Origin: an uncultured Alistipes sp. | GTDB lineage: Bacteria; Bacteroidota; Bacteroidia; Bacteroidales; Rikenellaceae | NCBI GenBank assembly: GCA_948442615.1 | Contig: CAOJSG010000012.1 | Span: 1 to 46,786, forward strand | Length of the DNA stretch: 46,786 bases | Direction of reading: 5' to 3' | Shown here: positions 1 to 8,020 of the stretch, piece by piece | Layout: each line of letters begins with the position of its first letter | Numbering within the stretch: the first letter of the stretch is position 1 | Made by a program: the position numbers and the translations under genes | Notes under the pieces: model-generated | Seen by the model: only the letters and a program-made list of their open reading frames with translations | What the model was told of the DNA's origin: nothing | Databases searched by the model: none

Positions 1-562
1 ACTTGACGATCGCCTTGATCGTGTCGCCCTTGCGGTAGAAGTCGTTGGGAATCTGCTCGGGTTTGGGCAGGATGAGTTCGTTCTCGTCGTCGTCGAGGAT
101 CAGCACCTCCTTTTTCCAGACCTGGTAGACCTCGCCCGTCACGATTTCGCCCACCTTCTCCGAATATTTTTCGTAGAGGTTGGCCTTCTCCAGATCGAGG
201 ATGCGCGAGGCGAGGTTCTGGCGCAGCGACAGCACCGCGCGGCGGCCGAACGACTCGAGCTTGATCTCGTCGGTGTATTCGTCGCCCACCTCGTAGGAGG
301 GGTCGATGGCGCGCATCTCCGAGATGGCGATCTGCGCCTGCGAATTTTCCACTTCGCCGTCCTCGACGACCGTGCGGGTCCGCCAGATTTCGAGGTCGCC
401 CTTTTCGGGGTTGATGATGACGTCGAAATTCTCGTCCGTTTCGTACTGTTTCTGGAGCGTGTGGCGGAACACGTCCTCCAACACGCCGATCATCGTTGCC
501 TTGTCGATGTTCTTCAGCTCTTTGAACTCCGCAAAGTGGCTGATCAAATTCAGGTTGTCCAT
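1..562 (-). CDS. nusA: Transcription termination/antitermination factor NusA (N-terminal part)
   Basis: The minus strand reads MDNLNLISHFAEFKELKN from an ATG at 562 with no stop before the left edge, giving 187 residues. Residues 1 to about 135 match the NusA N-terminal domain that contacts RNA polymerase, including the typical VIINPEKGDLEIWRTRTVV stretch. The S1 RNA-binding domain starts near residue 139 (GEIVTGEVYQV). The KH domains would lie outside the window. NusA binds RNA polymerase and modulates pausing, termination and antitermination. It follows rimP after a 103-bp spacer, the usual rimP-nusA-infB order. The start is fixed by family alignment at MDNLNLI. Confidence 0.95.
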   Translation of the reverse strand, partial: MDNLNLISHFAEFKELKNIDKATMIGVLEDVFRHTLQKQYETDENFDVIINPEKGDLEIWRTRTVVEDGEVENSQAQIAISEMRAIDPSYEVGDEYTDEIKLESFGRRAVLSLRQNLASRILDLEKANLYEKYSEKVGEIVTGEVYQVWKKEVLILDDDENELILPKPEQIPNDFYRKGDTIKAIVK

Positions 563-626
563 TGGGAATCGTCTATTTTTTTCGTTTTCGATTATTTGTC
601 GTTCGCGCGATGCGGTCCGCGGCGGT

Positions 627-643
627 CCGGACCGGAGGTCCGG
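627..643 (-). other. Hairpin in the rimP-nusA spacer
   Basis: A 7-bp stem CCGGACC/GGTCCGG with a 3-nt loop lies between the rimP stop and nusA start. It is set among three copies of GCGGTCCG (near 612, 623 and 651). There is no following T tract, so a role in RNA processing or mRNA stability is possible but unproven. Confidence 0.4.
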
Positions 644-665
644 TGCGCGGCGGTCCGCCGGCCGC

Positions 666-1133
666 TTATTTGAAGTCCAGCCACTCCTTCGTGTACTTGA
701 TCTCGTCGAAGGGGTAGGTGCGCTCCACGGTCACCGTCTGCTTGCGCTTCTTGCCCTCGACGGCCTGCTTCTCTTCGTACGAAAGTGCGATGCCCGTCTC
801 GTCCGCGGCGTCGAGCGTGGCCAGGAGCTTGATGCCGTTGGTCAGCAGCACCTCGACCGGCCGGCCGATGAGTTTGCGGTACTGGCGCAGCGTGCGCAGT
901 TCCGAGCCGATGCCGGCCGAAGCGACCGTCAGGGCGAAGTCCTCCTCGTCGCGGTCGAACTCCGCCTCGATGGCGCGGCTCAGGGCGGCGCAGGCGTCGA
1001 TGCTTACCGACGTGTCGCTGTCGATCAGCAGTTCGACCTCGCCCGACGGCGTGGCGCTGCAACTCACCGCGAACAGGTCGGTGTCGGCCATCTCGCGGGC
1101 TGCGATCGCAAGGATTTTCTGAGTGTCTATCAT
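666..1133 (-). CDS. rimP: Ribosome maturation factor RimP
   Basis: A 155-residue protein starting MIDTQKILAIAAREMADTDL, the expected length for RimP, which helps mature the 30S subunit. The N-terminal alpha/beta domain holds the family signature of a short acidic stretch (LLIDSDTSVSIDACAALSRAIE), followed by the SH3-like C-terminal domain (LIGRPVEVLLTNGIKLLATLDAADE). The reading frame stays open upstream to 1418, but the ATG at 1133 matches the family start and the upstream residues are low-complexity. It lies just before nusA, as in most bacteria, and its promoter is at 1335-1364, leaving a leader of about 195 nt. Confidence 0.93.
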   Translation of the reverse strand: MIDTQKILAIAAREMADTDLFAVSCSATPSGEVELLIDSDTSVSIDACAALSRAIEAEFDRDEEDFALTVASAGIGSELRTLRQYRKLIGRPVEVLLTNGIKLLATLDAADETGIALSYEEKQAVEGKKRKQTVTVERTYPFDEIKYTKEWLDFK

Positions 1134-1286
1134 GCTTTTACGCTGTTGTTCCGGTTTGTCGTCCGCCGGTGCGGAAGGGCCCGGGGAGACCCCGCCTCCG
1201 CATGCCGTGCGTCCGGACGAGGCTTCGCGGCGGCGGACTGCCGCTCTCCGGCCCGGCCGGGCGCTTGGCGCCGTACGGTTATGAAA

Positions 1287-1309
1287 TAAGGGGACTGATC
1301 GTCCCCTTA
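1287..1309 (-). promoter_or_regulatory. Hairpin in the rimP leader
   Basis: A perfect 9-bp stem TAAGGGGAC/GTCCCCTTA with a 5-nt loop lies about 25 nt downstream of the predicted rimP transcription start and about 155 nt before the start codon. On the minus strand it is followed by ATTTC rather than a long U run. It could be an attenuator or a protein-binding site in the rimP-nusA leader; the role is inferred. Confidence 0.45.
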
Positions 1310-1334
1310 CTCCGTGCAACGTCTTACGACACTG

Positions 1335-1364
1335 CAAATATAATGAAAATTTCCGATTCGCCAA
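1335..1364 (-). promoter_or_regulatory. Promoter of rimP-nusA
   Basis: On the minus strand a -7 box TATATTTG (1335-1342) is preceded by TTG (1362-1364) with a 19-nt gap, fitting the Bacteroidetes consensus TTTG...TAnnTTTG. It lies in an AT-rich patch upstream of rimP. Confidence 0.7.
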
Positions 1365-1392
1365 CCATTTGTCGCGGAATAATCGGGAAAAA

Positions 1393-2187
1393 TCACTCCT
1401 CTTTCGATTTCGCCGCATAGGGTTTGATGATGCCCCGCTGCGATTCGCGGATGAATTTCAGCAGCGCGTCGCGCTCCGTGCTCTGCGGCACCCGCTGTTC
1501 GACCTCGTTGCAGCCGTTCAGGTAGTTCAGACCGCTCTGGAACAGGATGCGGCAGGCGTCGTGGATCTCGGCGATGCGTTCGGTCGTGAAGCCGCGGCGC
1601 GAAAGCCCGATCTTGTTGATGCCCGCGAAACGCATCGTGTCGTTGCGCACGATCACGAACGGCGGCACGTCCTGGCCCACCAGCGCGCCGCCCTGGATCA
1701 TCGAGTGGTCGCCGATGTGGGTCCACTGGTGTACGGCCACGTGGCCGCCCACCACCACCCAGTCGCCCAGGTGAACCTCGCCGGCCAGCGACACGCGGTT
1801 GGCGATGACGCACCGGCTGCCGATCACGCAGTCGTGTCCCACGTGCACGTAGGCCATCAGCAGGTTGTGGCTGCCGATGCGCGTGGTGCCGGTCGAGGCC
1901 GTGCCACGGCTGATGGTCACGTATTCGCGGATGTCGTTGTAGTCGCCGATCTCGCACGTGGTGATCTCGCCCGCGAACTTCAGGTCCTGCGGCAGGCAGG
2001 AGACCGAAGCCGCCGTGTGGATCTTGCACCCCTTGCCGATGCGCGCTCCGTCGTGGATCACGGCGCCCGGGCCGATCCAGCAGTCGTCGCCGATCACCGT
2101 GTCGCCCGCGATGTAGGCGAACGGTTCGACCGTGACGCCGGCGCCCAGTTTCGCATCCGGATGCACGTATGCCAAATTGCTGATCAT
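1393..2187 (-). CDS. lpxA: Acyl-ACP--UDP-N-acetylglucosamine O-acyltransferase LpxA
   Basis: A 264-residue protein that transfers a 3-hydroxyacyl chain from acyl-ACP to UDP-GlcNAc, the first step of lipid A synthesis in the cytoplasm. Residues 1 to about 190 are left-handed beta-helix hexapeptide repeats (for example VIGDDCWIGPGAVI and CVIGSRCVIANRVSLAG). The catalytic His region is visible as AYVHVGHDCVIG. The C-terminal helical domain (GFTTERIAEIHDACRILF) is typical of LpxA. It starts 6 bp after the lpxC-fabZ stop, so the two are surely co-transcribed. Confidence 0.96.
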   Translation of the reverse strand: MISNLAYVHPDAKLGAGVTVEPFAYIAGDTVIGDDCWIGPGAVIHDGARIGKGCKIHTAASVSCLPQDLKFAGEITTCEIGDYNDIREYVTISRGTASTGTTRIGSHNLLMAYVHVGHDCVIGSRCVIANRVSLAGEVHLGDWVVVGGHVAVHQWTHIGDHSMIQGGALVGQDVPPFVIVRNDTMRFAGINKIGLSRRGFTTERIAEIHDACRILFQSGLNYLNGCNEVEQRVPQSTERDALLKFIRESQRGIIKPYAAKSKEE

Positions 2188-2193
2188 GTTCGT

Positions 2194-3585
2194 CTATTTT
2201 TTGTTCTTAACGATCTGGGCCATCATGATGGCCTCGCAGGCGAGCGTCTCGCCCACGAACGCCTTTCCTTCGACCACGGCCACGCCGCGGCGGATCGGTT
2301 CGAGCAGCTGGATTTCGAACTGCAGCGTGTCGCCCGGCACGACCTTGCGCTTGAACTTCACGCCGTCGATCTTCATGAAGTAGGTCGAGTAGTTCTCCGG
2401 ATCGGGCACCGTGCCCAGCACCAGGATGCCGCTGCACTGCGCCATGGCCTCGATGATCAGCACGCCCGGCATCACCGGCTCTTCGGGGAAGTGGCCCACG
2501 AAGAACGGCTCGTTCATCGTGACGTTCTTGATGCCGCCGACCGATGTCTCGTCGATGTGGAAGATGCGGTCGACCAGCAGGAACGGCGGACGGTGGGGCA
2601 GCATGCGGCGGATCGAGTTGATGTCGTGCAGCGCCGGCTTGCGGCAGTCGTAGGTGAAGCGGGGCTTCTCGCCGGCCTTGCGGATGGTGCGTTTGAGCTG
2701 TTTCATGAACTCCGTGTTGGCGAAGTGGCCCGGACGGGTGGCCCACACGCGTCCCTTGATCCGCACGCCCAGCAGCGCGAAGTCGCCCAGCAGGTCGAGC
2801 AGCTTGTGGCGCGCCAGTTCGTTGTTGCAGCGCAGCTCGAGGTTGTTCAGGTAGCCCGATTTGATCTCGATGTCGGGTTTGTTGAACAGCTGCTTGAGGT
2901 GCTCCATCTGCTCTTCCGGCACGGGGTTCTCGACCACGACGATGGCGTTGTCCAGGTCGCCGCCCTTGATGAGGTTCATCTTCATGAGCGGTTCCAGCTC
3001 GTGCAGGAAGACGAACGTGCGGCACGGCGCGATCTTCGCGGCGTAGTCGTCGCCGGGGTTGAAGGTCGCGTACTGGTTGCCGATGACCTTCGAGTTGTAG
3101 TCCACGTGCAGCGAGACGGAGAACTCGTCGTCCGGATAGAGGATGATGGCCGTGCCCTTTTCGGGGATCGTGTAGACCATCTTCTCGGTCACGTGGTAGT
3201 ATTTGCGTTCGGCCTCCTGTTCGACGGTGCCCGTCGCCGTGATGGCGGCGGCGTATTCGCGGGCCGAACCGTCCATGATGGGCGTTTCGGCCGCATCGAT
3301 GTCGATCAGCGCGTTGTCCACGCCCAGCGTCCAGAGGGCCGATACGATATGTTCGATGGTGCTGACCCGGTGGCCGCCCGCCTCGACGGTCGTGCCGCGC
3401 GACGTGTCCACGACATAGTCGCACAGGGCCGGAATCTGCGGTTGTCCCTCGATGTCGGTGCGCCGGAATACGATACCCGTGTCGGCATCGGCGGGGTTGA
3501 CGGTCATCGTCACGCGTACGCCCGTGTGGAGTCCCTTGCCCGAGAACGATACGGGAGCCTTGAGCGTTTGTTGTTTGGTTGACAT
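2194..3585 (-). CDS. lpxC/fabZ: Bifunctional LpxC/FabZ (UDP-3-O-acyl-GlcNAc deacetylase / 3-hydroxyacyl-ACP dehydratase)
   Basis: A natural fusion of 463 residues. Residues 1 to about 300 are LpxC, the zinc deacetylase that commits the cell to lipid A synthesis. Its zinc-ligand regions are visible: His79 in HRVSTIEH, and His260 and Asp264 in HKLLD. Residues of about 315 to 463 are FabZ, the hotdog-fold dehydratase of fatty acid synthesis, with catalytic His365 in GHFPEEPVMPG and Glu379 in LIIEAMAQ. This fusion is well known in Bacteroidetes and links the two pathways that share 3-hydroxyacyl-ACP. It leads an operon with lpxA and has its own promoter at 3612-3619. Confidence 0.96.
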   Translation of the reverse strand: MSTKQQTLKAPVSFSGKGLHTGVRVTMTVNPADADTGIVFRRTDIEGQPQIPALCDYVVDTSRGTTVEAGGHRVSTIEHIVSALWTLGVDNALIDIDAAETPIMDGSAREYAAAITATGTVEQEAERKYYHVTEKMVYTIPEKGTAIILYPDDEFSVSLHVDYNSKVIGNQYATFNPGDDYAAKIAPCRTFVFLHELEPLMKMNLIKGGDLDNAIVVVENPVPEEQMEHLKQLFNKPDIEIKSGYLNNLELRCNNELARHKLLDLLGDFALLGVRIKGRVWATRPGHFANTEFMKQLKRTIRKAGEKPRFTYDCRKPALHDINSIRRMLPHRPPFLLVDRIFHIDETSVGGIKNVTMNEPFFVGHFPEEPVMPGVLIIEAMAQCSGILVLGTVPDPENYSTYFMKIDGVKFKRKVVPGDTLQFEIQLLEPIRRGVAVVEGKAFVGETLACEAIMMAQIVKNKK

Positions 3586-3611
3586 AAGCAGGGTCGTATA
3601 TTATTTGCACG

Positions 3612-3619
3612 CAAAGATA
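3612..3619 (-). promoter_or_regulatory. -7 box of the lpxC/fabZ-lpxA promoter
   Basis: On the minus strand TATCTTTG matches TAnnTTTG and ends 27 bp before the lpxC/fabZ start codon. No clear -33 TTTG is seen. It is divergent from, and about 22 bp away from, the -7 box at 3642-3649. Confidence 0.6.
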
Positions 3620-3641
3620 GGAAAATTTCAGTGAAAAATCG

Positions 3642-3649
3642 TACTTTTG
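3642..3649 (+). promoter_or_regulatory. -7 box of the promoter for the TonB-C-like gene
   Basis: TACTTTTG matches TAnnTTTG and ends 22 bp before the ATG at 3672. A -33 element is not obvious. Confidence 0.55.
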
Positions 3650-3671
3650 CCCGAAATTCTCCGATACGGCG

Positions 3672-4478
3672 ATGACTACGACACCATCCGGCAAATCCGG
3701 CGGTGCGCCCCGGCGCCCGCGACTCAATCTTCCGTTCGACCGCAGACGGGAGGATGCCGGCACGTGGGCCTACGACCATCGGATCGGGTTGTGCGTGACG
3801 CTGATCGCCTATCTGGTGCTGATGATCGTCTTCGTCTCGTCGAAGATCGTGATCGGGCGCCGGCCTCAGACGCAGGGGATGTACATCGACCTGCAGACGC
3901 TGGCCGACCTCGAGTGCGAGCGCGACCGGCTGGAGCGCGAGGTGCAGGAGCGGCAGCAGGAGGATCCGATCGACTGGGGGAGCATCCGCAACCGGGTGTC
4001 GAACGAAAATGCGCTCGACGACAGGCTCAAGGACGACCGCGGGACGAATACCGCCGCGCTGAACGATGCGGCGGCCGAGGCCGAACGGAGCATGCGGGCC
4101 AATCGCGAAGCCTATGAGCAGGGGCTGGCCGAGGAGCGCGCCCTGCGCGAGCGCAGCGGCCGCGACGGCGAGGCGGACGAGCGGCAGGACAGCAAGGTCC
4201 GGGGGCGGGTCACGGTTTCGTTTTCGCTCAGCGATCCGGTGCGGACTTCGCGGCGGCTGGTGGTGCCCGCCTACCGGTGCGAAGGGGGCGGCGAGGTGGT
4301 CGTGGCGATCACGGTCGACCGGGGCGGCGAGGTGACGGCGGCCCGCGTCGAGCGGGGCGGCGACGAGTGCATGCGCGAAACGGCGCTGCAGGCGGCTCGC
4401 GGCTCGCTGTTCAACATCGATGCGTCGGCTCCGGCGCGGCATAACGGAACGATCACCTATATCTTCATCCCGCAGTGA
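3672..4478 (+). CDS. Membrane-anchored TonB-C-like protein
   Basis: A 268-residue protein with a single membrane segment at about residues 36-57 (GLCVTLIAYLVLMIVFVSS), so the rest is probably periplasmic. Residues of about 75-170 are highly charged and likely coiled coil (LECERDRLEREVQERQQ). The last 75 residues (GGEVVVAITVDRGGEVTAARV ... CMRETALQAARGSLF) resemble the TonB C-terminal fold found in Bacteroidetes energy-transducer relatives. The N-terminal membrane anchor, charged linker and C-terminal domain give a TonB-like layout, but no proline-rich linker is present, so true TonB function is uncertain. Confidence 0.75.
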   Translation: MTTTPSGKSGGAPRRPRLNLPFDRRREDAGTWAYDHRIGLCVTLIAYLVLMIVFVSSKIVIGRRPQTQGMYIDLQTLADLECERDRLEREVQERQQEDPIDWGSIRNRVSNENALDDRLKDDRGTNTAALNDAAAEAERSMRANREAYEQGLAEERALRERSGRDGEADERQDSKVRGRVTVSFSLSDPVRTSRRLVVPAYRCEGGGEVVVAITVDRGGEVTAARVERGGDECMRETALQAARGSLFNIDASAPARHNGTITYIFIPQ

Positions 4479-4930
4479 CGCCTCTGCGGCGCGATGCGTC
4501 CGCACACGGTCGCTTTTTCGCGGTGTCCTCTTTTCGACAAGTCTTTCCTCTCCGTTTTTTTGCAGGCGGTCCGAGCGCCGGCAGTCGCGCCGTTTCCGGC
4601 AGGTAGGTTGCGCAGGCGGACGGCCGCTGCCGTTTCGCGCCGCTCCGCGGGGCGGTTCCCCGTTCCCCGTCAGGGGCTTGCGGCCCGCGACGTGTTGCGG
4701 GGCTGCGGTCGCGGTTGAATGCCGGCCGGCTGCATGGCGGCCCGGGAGCCGTCCGGAAGCTGTTCGGCTGCCCCGCGCTCGGATCGCATCGGCCTCGGCG
4801 GACGTGTGCCGCGATGGCCGCTGGCCGGCCTCGCGGTCGCTACGTTCCGTCGGAATTTGTTTGCGATCGGTCGGAAAACCGCATGGCGGTAGGGCGTTAT
4901 TCCGACTTTTTTCCTAACTTTGTCCCTGTC
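4479..4930 (+). other. Intergenic stretch, no gene seen
   Basis: A GC-rich 452-bp spacer. I see no convincing coding frame, only overlapping open frames with arginine- and alanine-rich translations. The only clear signal is the -7 box at its right end (4915-4922). Confidence 0.6.
4915..4922 (+). promoter_or_regulatory. -7 box close to the start codon at 4931
   Basis: TAACTTTG is a perfect TAnnTTTG. Only 8 nt separate its last G from the ATG at 4931, so transcription would begin at or within a few bases of the start codon and give a leaderless or nearly leaderless mRNA. No -33 TTTG at the expected distance is clear. Confidence 0.5.
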
Positions 4931-5467
4931 ATGTACCCGAGGATTCTGCATAGGCTGCTGTGGCTCGTTCCCGCGATCGTATTCTGCCTGTTCCGGCCGG
5001 CGGAGTGCGGAACGCCGGCGGAGGGCTCCGCGGCCCGCTGCGACGGCCGGCGCGGCGCCATCGTCGACCGTGCGGCCGACGAGTTCCGCTGCGAGCGGAT
5101 CTGCAACTCGGATCTCGATTTCCCGCATGCGCTCTGCCGCCGGCCGGCGCCCGTCCGTACGGTCGCGCGCACGGTGCGCGGCGGATATGCGGTCAAACGT
5201 CCGGCCGCCCGGCCGGAAACATGCGGGTCTCCGCATGTCGGCGCGGTGTGTGCCGTTTCTCTCTACAAACGTTTCCGAACGGTTGCCTCCGGCGTTCCGG
5301 TCGTGGACTTCTACGTCTACCGGCTGCGGCCGCTATTTGTTGCGGGGGGGGTTTCTTCGGGGGGGGGCCTGTCGATCCCCGCCCCGCGGCGGCGAAGGAC
5401 GGAGCGCGGCCGCGCGCGTTTCCCGACCGGGAGACGGCGGGCCGGAAGTCGAATCCGAAATGTATGA
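4931..5467 (+). CDS. Small exported protein of unknown function
   Basis: The frame from ATG 4931 codes for 178 residues and begins with a good signal peptide, MYPRILHRLLWLVPAIVFCLF, with likely cleavage near residues 25-29. The middle is Cys- and Arg-rich (CERICNSDLDFPHALC). A hydrophobic stretch VPVVDFYVYRLRPLFVAGG comes before two guanine runs (8 G near 5344 and 9 G near 5359); after them the sequence turns into low-complexity Arg/Gly. I suspect the true C-terminus lies near FYVYRLRPLF and that the rest depends on the length of the G runs. I do not recognise the family. The start is supported by the signal peptide and the adjacent -7 box. Confidence 0.5.
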   Translation: MYPRILHRLLWLVPAIVFCLFRPAECGTPAEGSAARCDGRRGAIVDRAADEFRCERICNSDLDFPHALCRRPAPVRTVARTVRGGYAVKRPAARPETCGSPHVGAVCAVSLYKRFRTVASGVPVVDFYVYRLRPLFVAGGVSSGGGLSIPAPRRRRTERGRARFPTGRRRAGSRIRNV

Positions 5468-5974
5468 ATGGCAATGAACAAACATGAAATCAGCGAAGCG
5501 TTGTACGCTTTGCCCGGGGGAGCCGTCGTGAGACGCCGCCGCTCCCTCCTGATCCCTGCGGCGCTGCTTCTGGGCGGTGCCGCGCTCCTTGCGGCGAACC
5601 GGATGTGGGCCGCACAGCTTTCCGTCGATCTGCGATCTGCGCTCGTGTTCCTGGGCGGTGCGGCTGCCGTGACGGGCGCCGTATGGCTGCTGGCCCGACT
5701 GTGCGGAACGCAGGGGGTTCCCTATCACCGCGAGGCGCGCTGCTTCCTGCGTTACGAGGAGCTCTATTTCGACCGCAGCCATGCGGCCGAGGTGCGGCAG
5801 TACGTCGACCGCGGCGAGGCGCGCCGGGTGCTGGCGCTCGGACGGGCGCAGGTGCCGGCCGTCGCGGTGGCGTTGTTCCGTACGCCCGACAACCGTTTCG
5901 TCGCGATGCGGGCGTTCGAGTACGTCGATCTCGAATACCGCCCGCTCACCGAGCTGAAGGTGGTCGAGGCGTAA
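5468..5974 (+). CDS. Small membrane protein of unknown function
   Basis: A 168-residue protein. It can start at ATG 5468 or 6 bp later (MNKHEISEAL), and the later start looks more natural. Two membrane segments are visible, at about residues 27-46 (LLIPAALLLGGAALLAAN) and 58-80 (ALVFLGGAAAVTGAVWLLARL), followed by a cytoplasmic or periplasmic domain of about 85 residues (REARCFLRYEELYFDRSHAAEV ... FRTPDNRFVAMRAFEYVDLEYRPLTEL). The layout is that of small Bacteroidales membrane proteins without assigned function. It directly follows the 4931 gene. Confidence 0.75.
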   Translation: MAMNKHEISEALYALPGGAVVRRRRSLLIPAALLLGGAALLAANRMWAAQLSVDLRSALVFLGGAAAVTGAVWLLARLCGTQGVPYHREARCFLRYEELYFDRSHAAEVRQYVDRGEARRVLALGRAQVPAVAVALFRTPDNRFVAMRAFEYVDLEYRPLTELKVVEA

Positions 5975-6298
5975 GGATGCGGCATGCGTTTTCCGTCCCG
6001 ATCCCCGGGACGGAGGACGCAGCCGTTCCGGATTTGGCGCCGCCGGGCGGTATGTGCGGCGCCGGTGCGGCGCCGGTGCGACGGCGTCGGCCCGCTTGCC
6101 CGCTTGCCCGGTCGCCCGGTCGCCTGTTTGCCGGTCGCATCGGGCCGACCGGCCGAAACCCGGCTGACGACCGGGCCGGGGCCGTGCAGTCCCGGCGGAT
6201 GATCCGGAGGCGATCCGGCCCGGCTGCGTCCGTGTCGCGAATGCGGTGCGGTCGAGCACGGGTTTTGCAGACAAGTTTTTAAGATTCCGATTTTCGTT
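5975..6298 (+). other. Intergenic stretch with hairpin and short tandem repeats
   Basis: This 324-bp spacer holds the hairpin at 5986-6020. It then has a short tandem array near 6055-6082 (two copies of an 11-mer GCGGCGCCGGT) and 8-mer units of the type CCCGCTTG and CCCGGTCG at about 6090-6124. No coding frame is convincing. No clear promoter for the antiporter gene was found. Confidence 0.5.
5986..6020 (+). terminator. Probable terminator hairpin after the 5468 gene
   Basis: Two 15-nt arms around a 5-nt loop (6001-6005) pair with 13 Watson-Crick and two G-U pairs; the inner CCGTCCCG/CGGGACGG is perfect. It lies 12 bp after the stop. No T tract follows, so it may be a processing or stability hairpin instead. 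Confidence 0.5.
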
Positions 6299-7792
6299 AT
6301 GATCTACATCAGCAGTGAGAATTTCGTGCTCGTGGGAGCCATGTTGCTCTTCGTGGCGGTGGTGGCGGGCAAGGTGGCCTACCGTTTCGGTGCGCCGGCC
6401 CTGTTGCTCTTTCTGGGGGTCGGTATGCTGTTCGGGCTCGATTTCATTTCGTACCGGTCGGTGGACATGACCCAGTTCATCGGGATGATCGCCCTCTGCA
6501 TCATCCTCTTCACGGGCGGTATGGATACGAAATTCGCCGAAATCCGGCCGGTGATCGGCCCGGGTATCGTGCTGGCCACGCTCGGCGTGGCGATGACGGC
6601 GCTCATTCTGGGCGGGTTCGTCTATTTCGTGGCGCCGTGGGTCGGCGTCGAGATGTCGTTCACGGTGGCGCTGCTGCTGGCGGCCACCATGTCGTCGACC
6701 GATTCGGCCTCGGTCTTCTCGATCCTGCGCAGCAAACGGCAGGGCCTCACGCAGAACCTGCGCCCGCTGCTCGAGCTGGAGAGCGGTTCGAACGACCCGA
6801 TGGCCTACGTGCTGACGGTGCTGCTGGTCGGGGTGCTGTCGCACGATGCGGGGGAGGCCGGCGTCTGGCAGAGCATCCTGACCTTCGTGGTGCAGATGGC
6901 CGTCGGCGCCGTGTCGGGCTACCTGATCGGACGGCTGGCCGTGTGGACGATCAACCGGATCAACCTGGCCAACCATTCGCTCTATTCGGTGCTGCTGCTG
7001 GCCTTCATCTTCTTCGCGTTCGCGTTCACGGACCTGATCCGCGGCAACGGCTACCTGGCCGTCTACCTGGCCGGACTGGTCGTGGGCAATTACAAGCTGG
7101 TGCAGAAACGGTCGCTGACGGTCTTCTTCGACGGATTCACCTGGCTGGTGCAGATCGTGATGTTCCTGACGCTGGGCCTTTTCGTCAACGGCGACGAGCT
7201 GATTCGCCCCGAGGTGCTGCTGCTGGGGCTGGTGGTCGGTGCGTTCATGATCTTCGTGGCGCGTCCGCTGACGGTCTTTCTCTGCCTGGCGCCGTTCCGC
7301 CGGTTCTCGACCCGGGCGCGCATCTATGTCTCATGGGTGGGGCTGCGCGGCGCGGTGCCGATCATCTTCGCCACCTATCCGCTGGTGGCCGGGGTCGAGC
7401 ATGCCGAACTGCTTTTCAACGTGGTCTTCCTGGCTACGATCGTCTCGCTCGTGGTGCAGGGAACGACCGTGAGCGGGATGGCCAACTTCCTCGGGCTGGC
7501 CTTCGAGGAGAAGGCACCGGCCTTCGGCGTGGACATGAGTGACGACATGAAGTCGGCGCTGACGGAGATCGAGGTCAACGAATGCGTGCTGGAGAACGGC
7601 CGCACGCTGCGCGAGATCGCGCTGCCCGAGCATACGCTGGTGATGATGATCTGCCGCGACGGCGAGTATTTCGTGCCGCAGGGGAAGACCCAGCTGCACC
7701 TGGGCGACAAGCTGCTGGTGATCTCGGACCGGGGCGAGGAGCTCGAGAATACCTACAAGGACATGGGGGTCGACGAGGTGATGAAGCTCTGA
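6299..7792 (+). CDS. Potassium/proton antiporter, CPA1 family with RCK-C domain (CvrA/NhaP2 type)
   Basis: A 497-residue inner-membrane protein. Residues 1 to about 400 are a 12- to 13-helix Na+/H+ exchanger domain; the ion-binding signature is visible as ESGSNDPMAY with Asn165 and Asp166. The C-terminal 85 residues (from about 420) are a TrkA-C/RCK-C domain (VLENGRTLREIALPEHTLVMMI ... GDKLLVISDRGEELE), which typically binds a regulatory ligand. Such proteins exchange cytoplasmic K+ for H+ and help control pH and osmolarity. Length and domain order fit the family. It appears monocistronic. Confidence 0.9.
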   Translation: MIYISSENFVLVGAMLLFVAVVAGKVAYRFGAPALLLFLGVGMLFGLDFISYRSVDMTQFIGMIALCIILFTGGMDTKFAEIRPVIGPGIVLATLGVAMTALILGGFVYFVAPWVGVEMSFTVALLLAATMSSTDSASVFSILRSKRQGLTQNLRPLLELESGSNDPMAYVLTVLLVGVLSHDAGEAGVWQSILTFVVQMAVGAVSGYLIGRLAVWTINRINLANHSLYSVLLLAFIFFAFAFTDLIRGNGYLAVYLAGLVVGNYKLVQKRSLTVFFDGFTWLVQIVMFLTLGLFVNGDELIRPEVLLLGLVVGAFMIFVARPLTVFLCLAPFRRFSTRARIYVSWVGLRGAVPIIFATYPLVAGVEHAELLFNVVFLATIVSLVVQGTTVSGMANFLGLAFEEKAPAFGVDMSDDMKSALTEIEVNECVLENGRTLREIALPEHTLVMMICRDGEYFVPQGKTQLHLGDKLLVISDRGEELENTYKDMGVDEVMKL

Positions 7793-7847
7793 CGGCTGCA
7801 TGCCCGGGGCGTATTCCGTGCGCGGAGGGCGTTTTTTTGCGCGACGA

Positions 7848-7879
7848 TTTGGAGAATCGGAAAAAAACGTTTATCTTTG
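7848..7879 (+). promoter_or_regulatory. Promoter of tRNA-Ala
   Basis: TTTG (7848-7851), a 20-nt gap, then TATCTTTG (7872-7879): a textbook Bacteroidetes promoter. The tRNA begins 11 nt downstream. Confidence 0.85.
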
Positions 7880-7889
7880 TCTCCTGTTC

Positions 7890-7963
<74 letters not shown>

Positions 7964-7987
7964 CTGGAAATACCGCGTAAAACGACA

Positions 7988-8020
7988 AACCCTGCGAATC
8001 AGCGATTCGCAGGGTTTTTT
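7988..8020 (+). terminator. Rho-independent terminator of tRNA-Ala
   Basis: A perfect 13-bp stem AACCCTGCGAATC/GATTCGCAGGGTT with loop AGC, followed directly by a T run. It lies 24 bp after the tRNA. Confidence 0.9.

Noticed and set aside
1369..3582. A 737-residue open frame on the plus strand opposite lpxA and lpxC-fabZ
   Set aside because: It is the reverse shadow of two well-recognised genes; the translation is His/Val/Asp-rich with no known domain.
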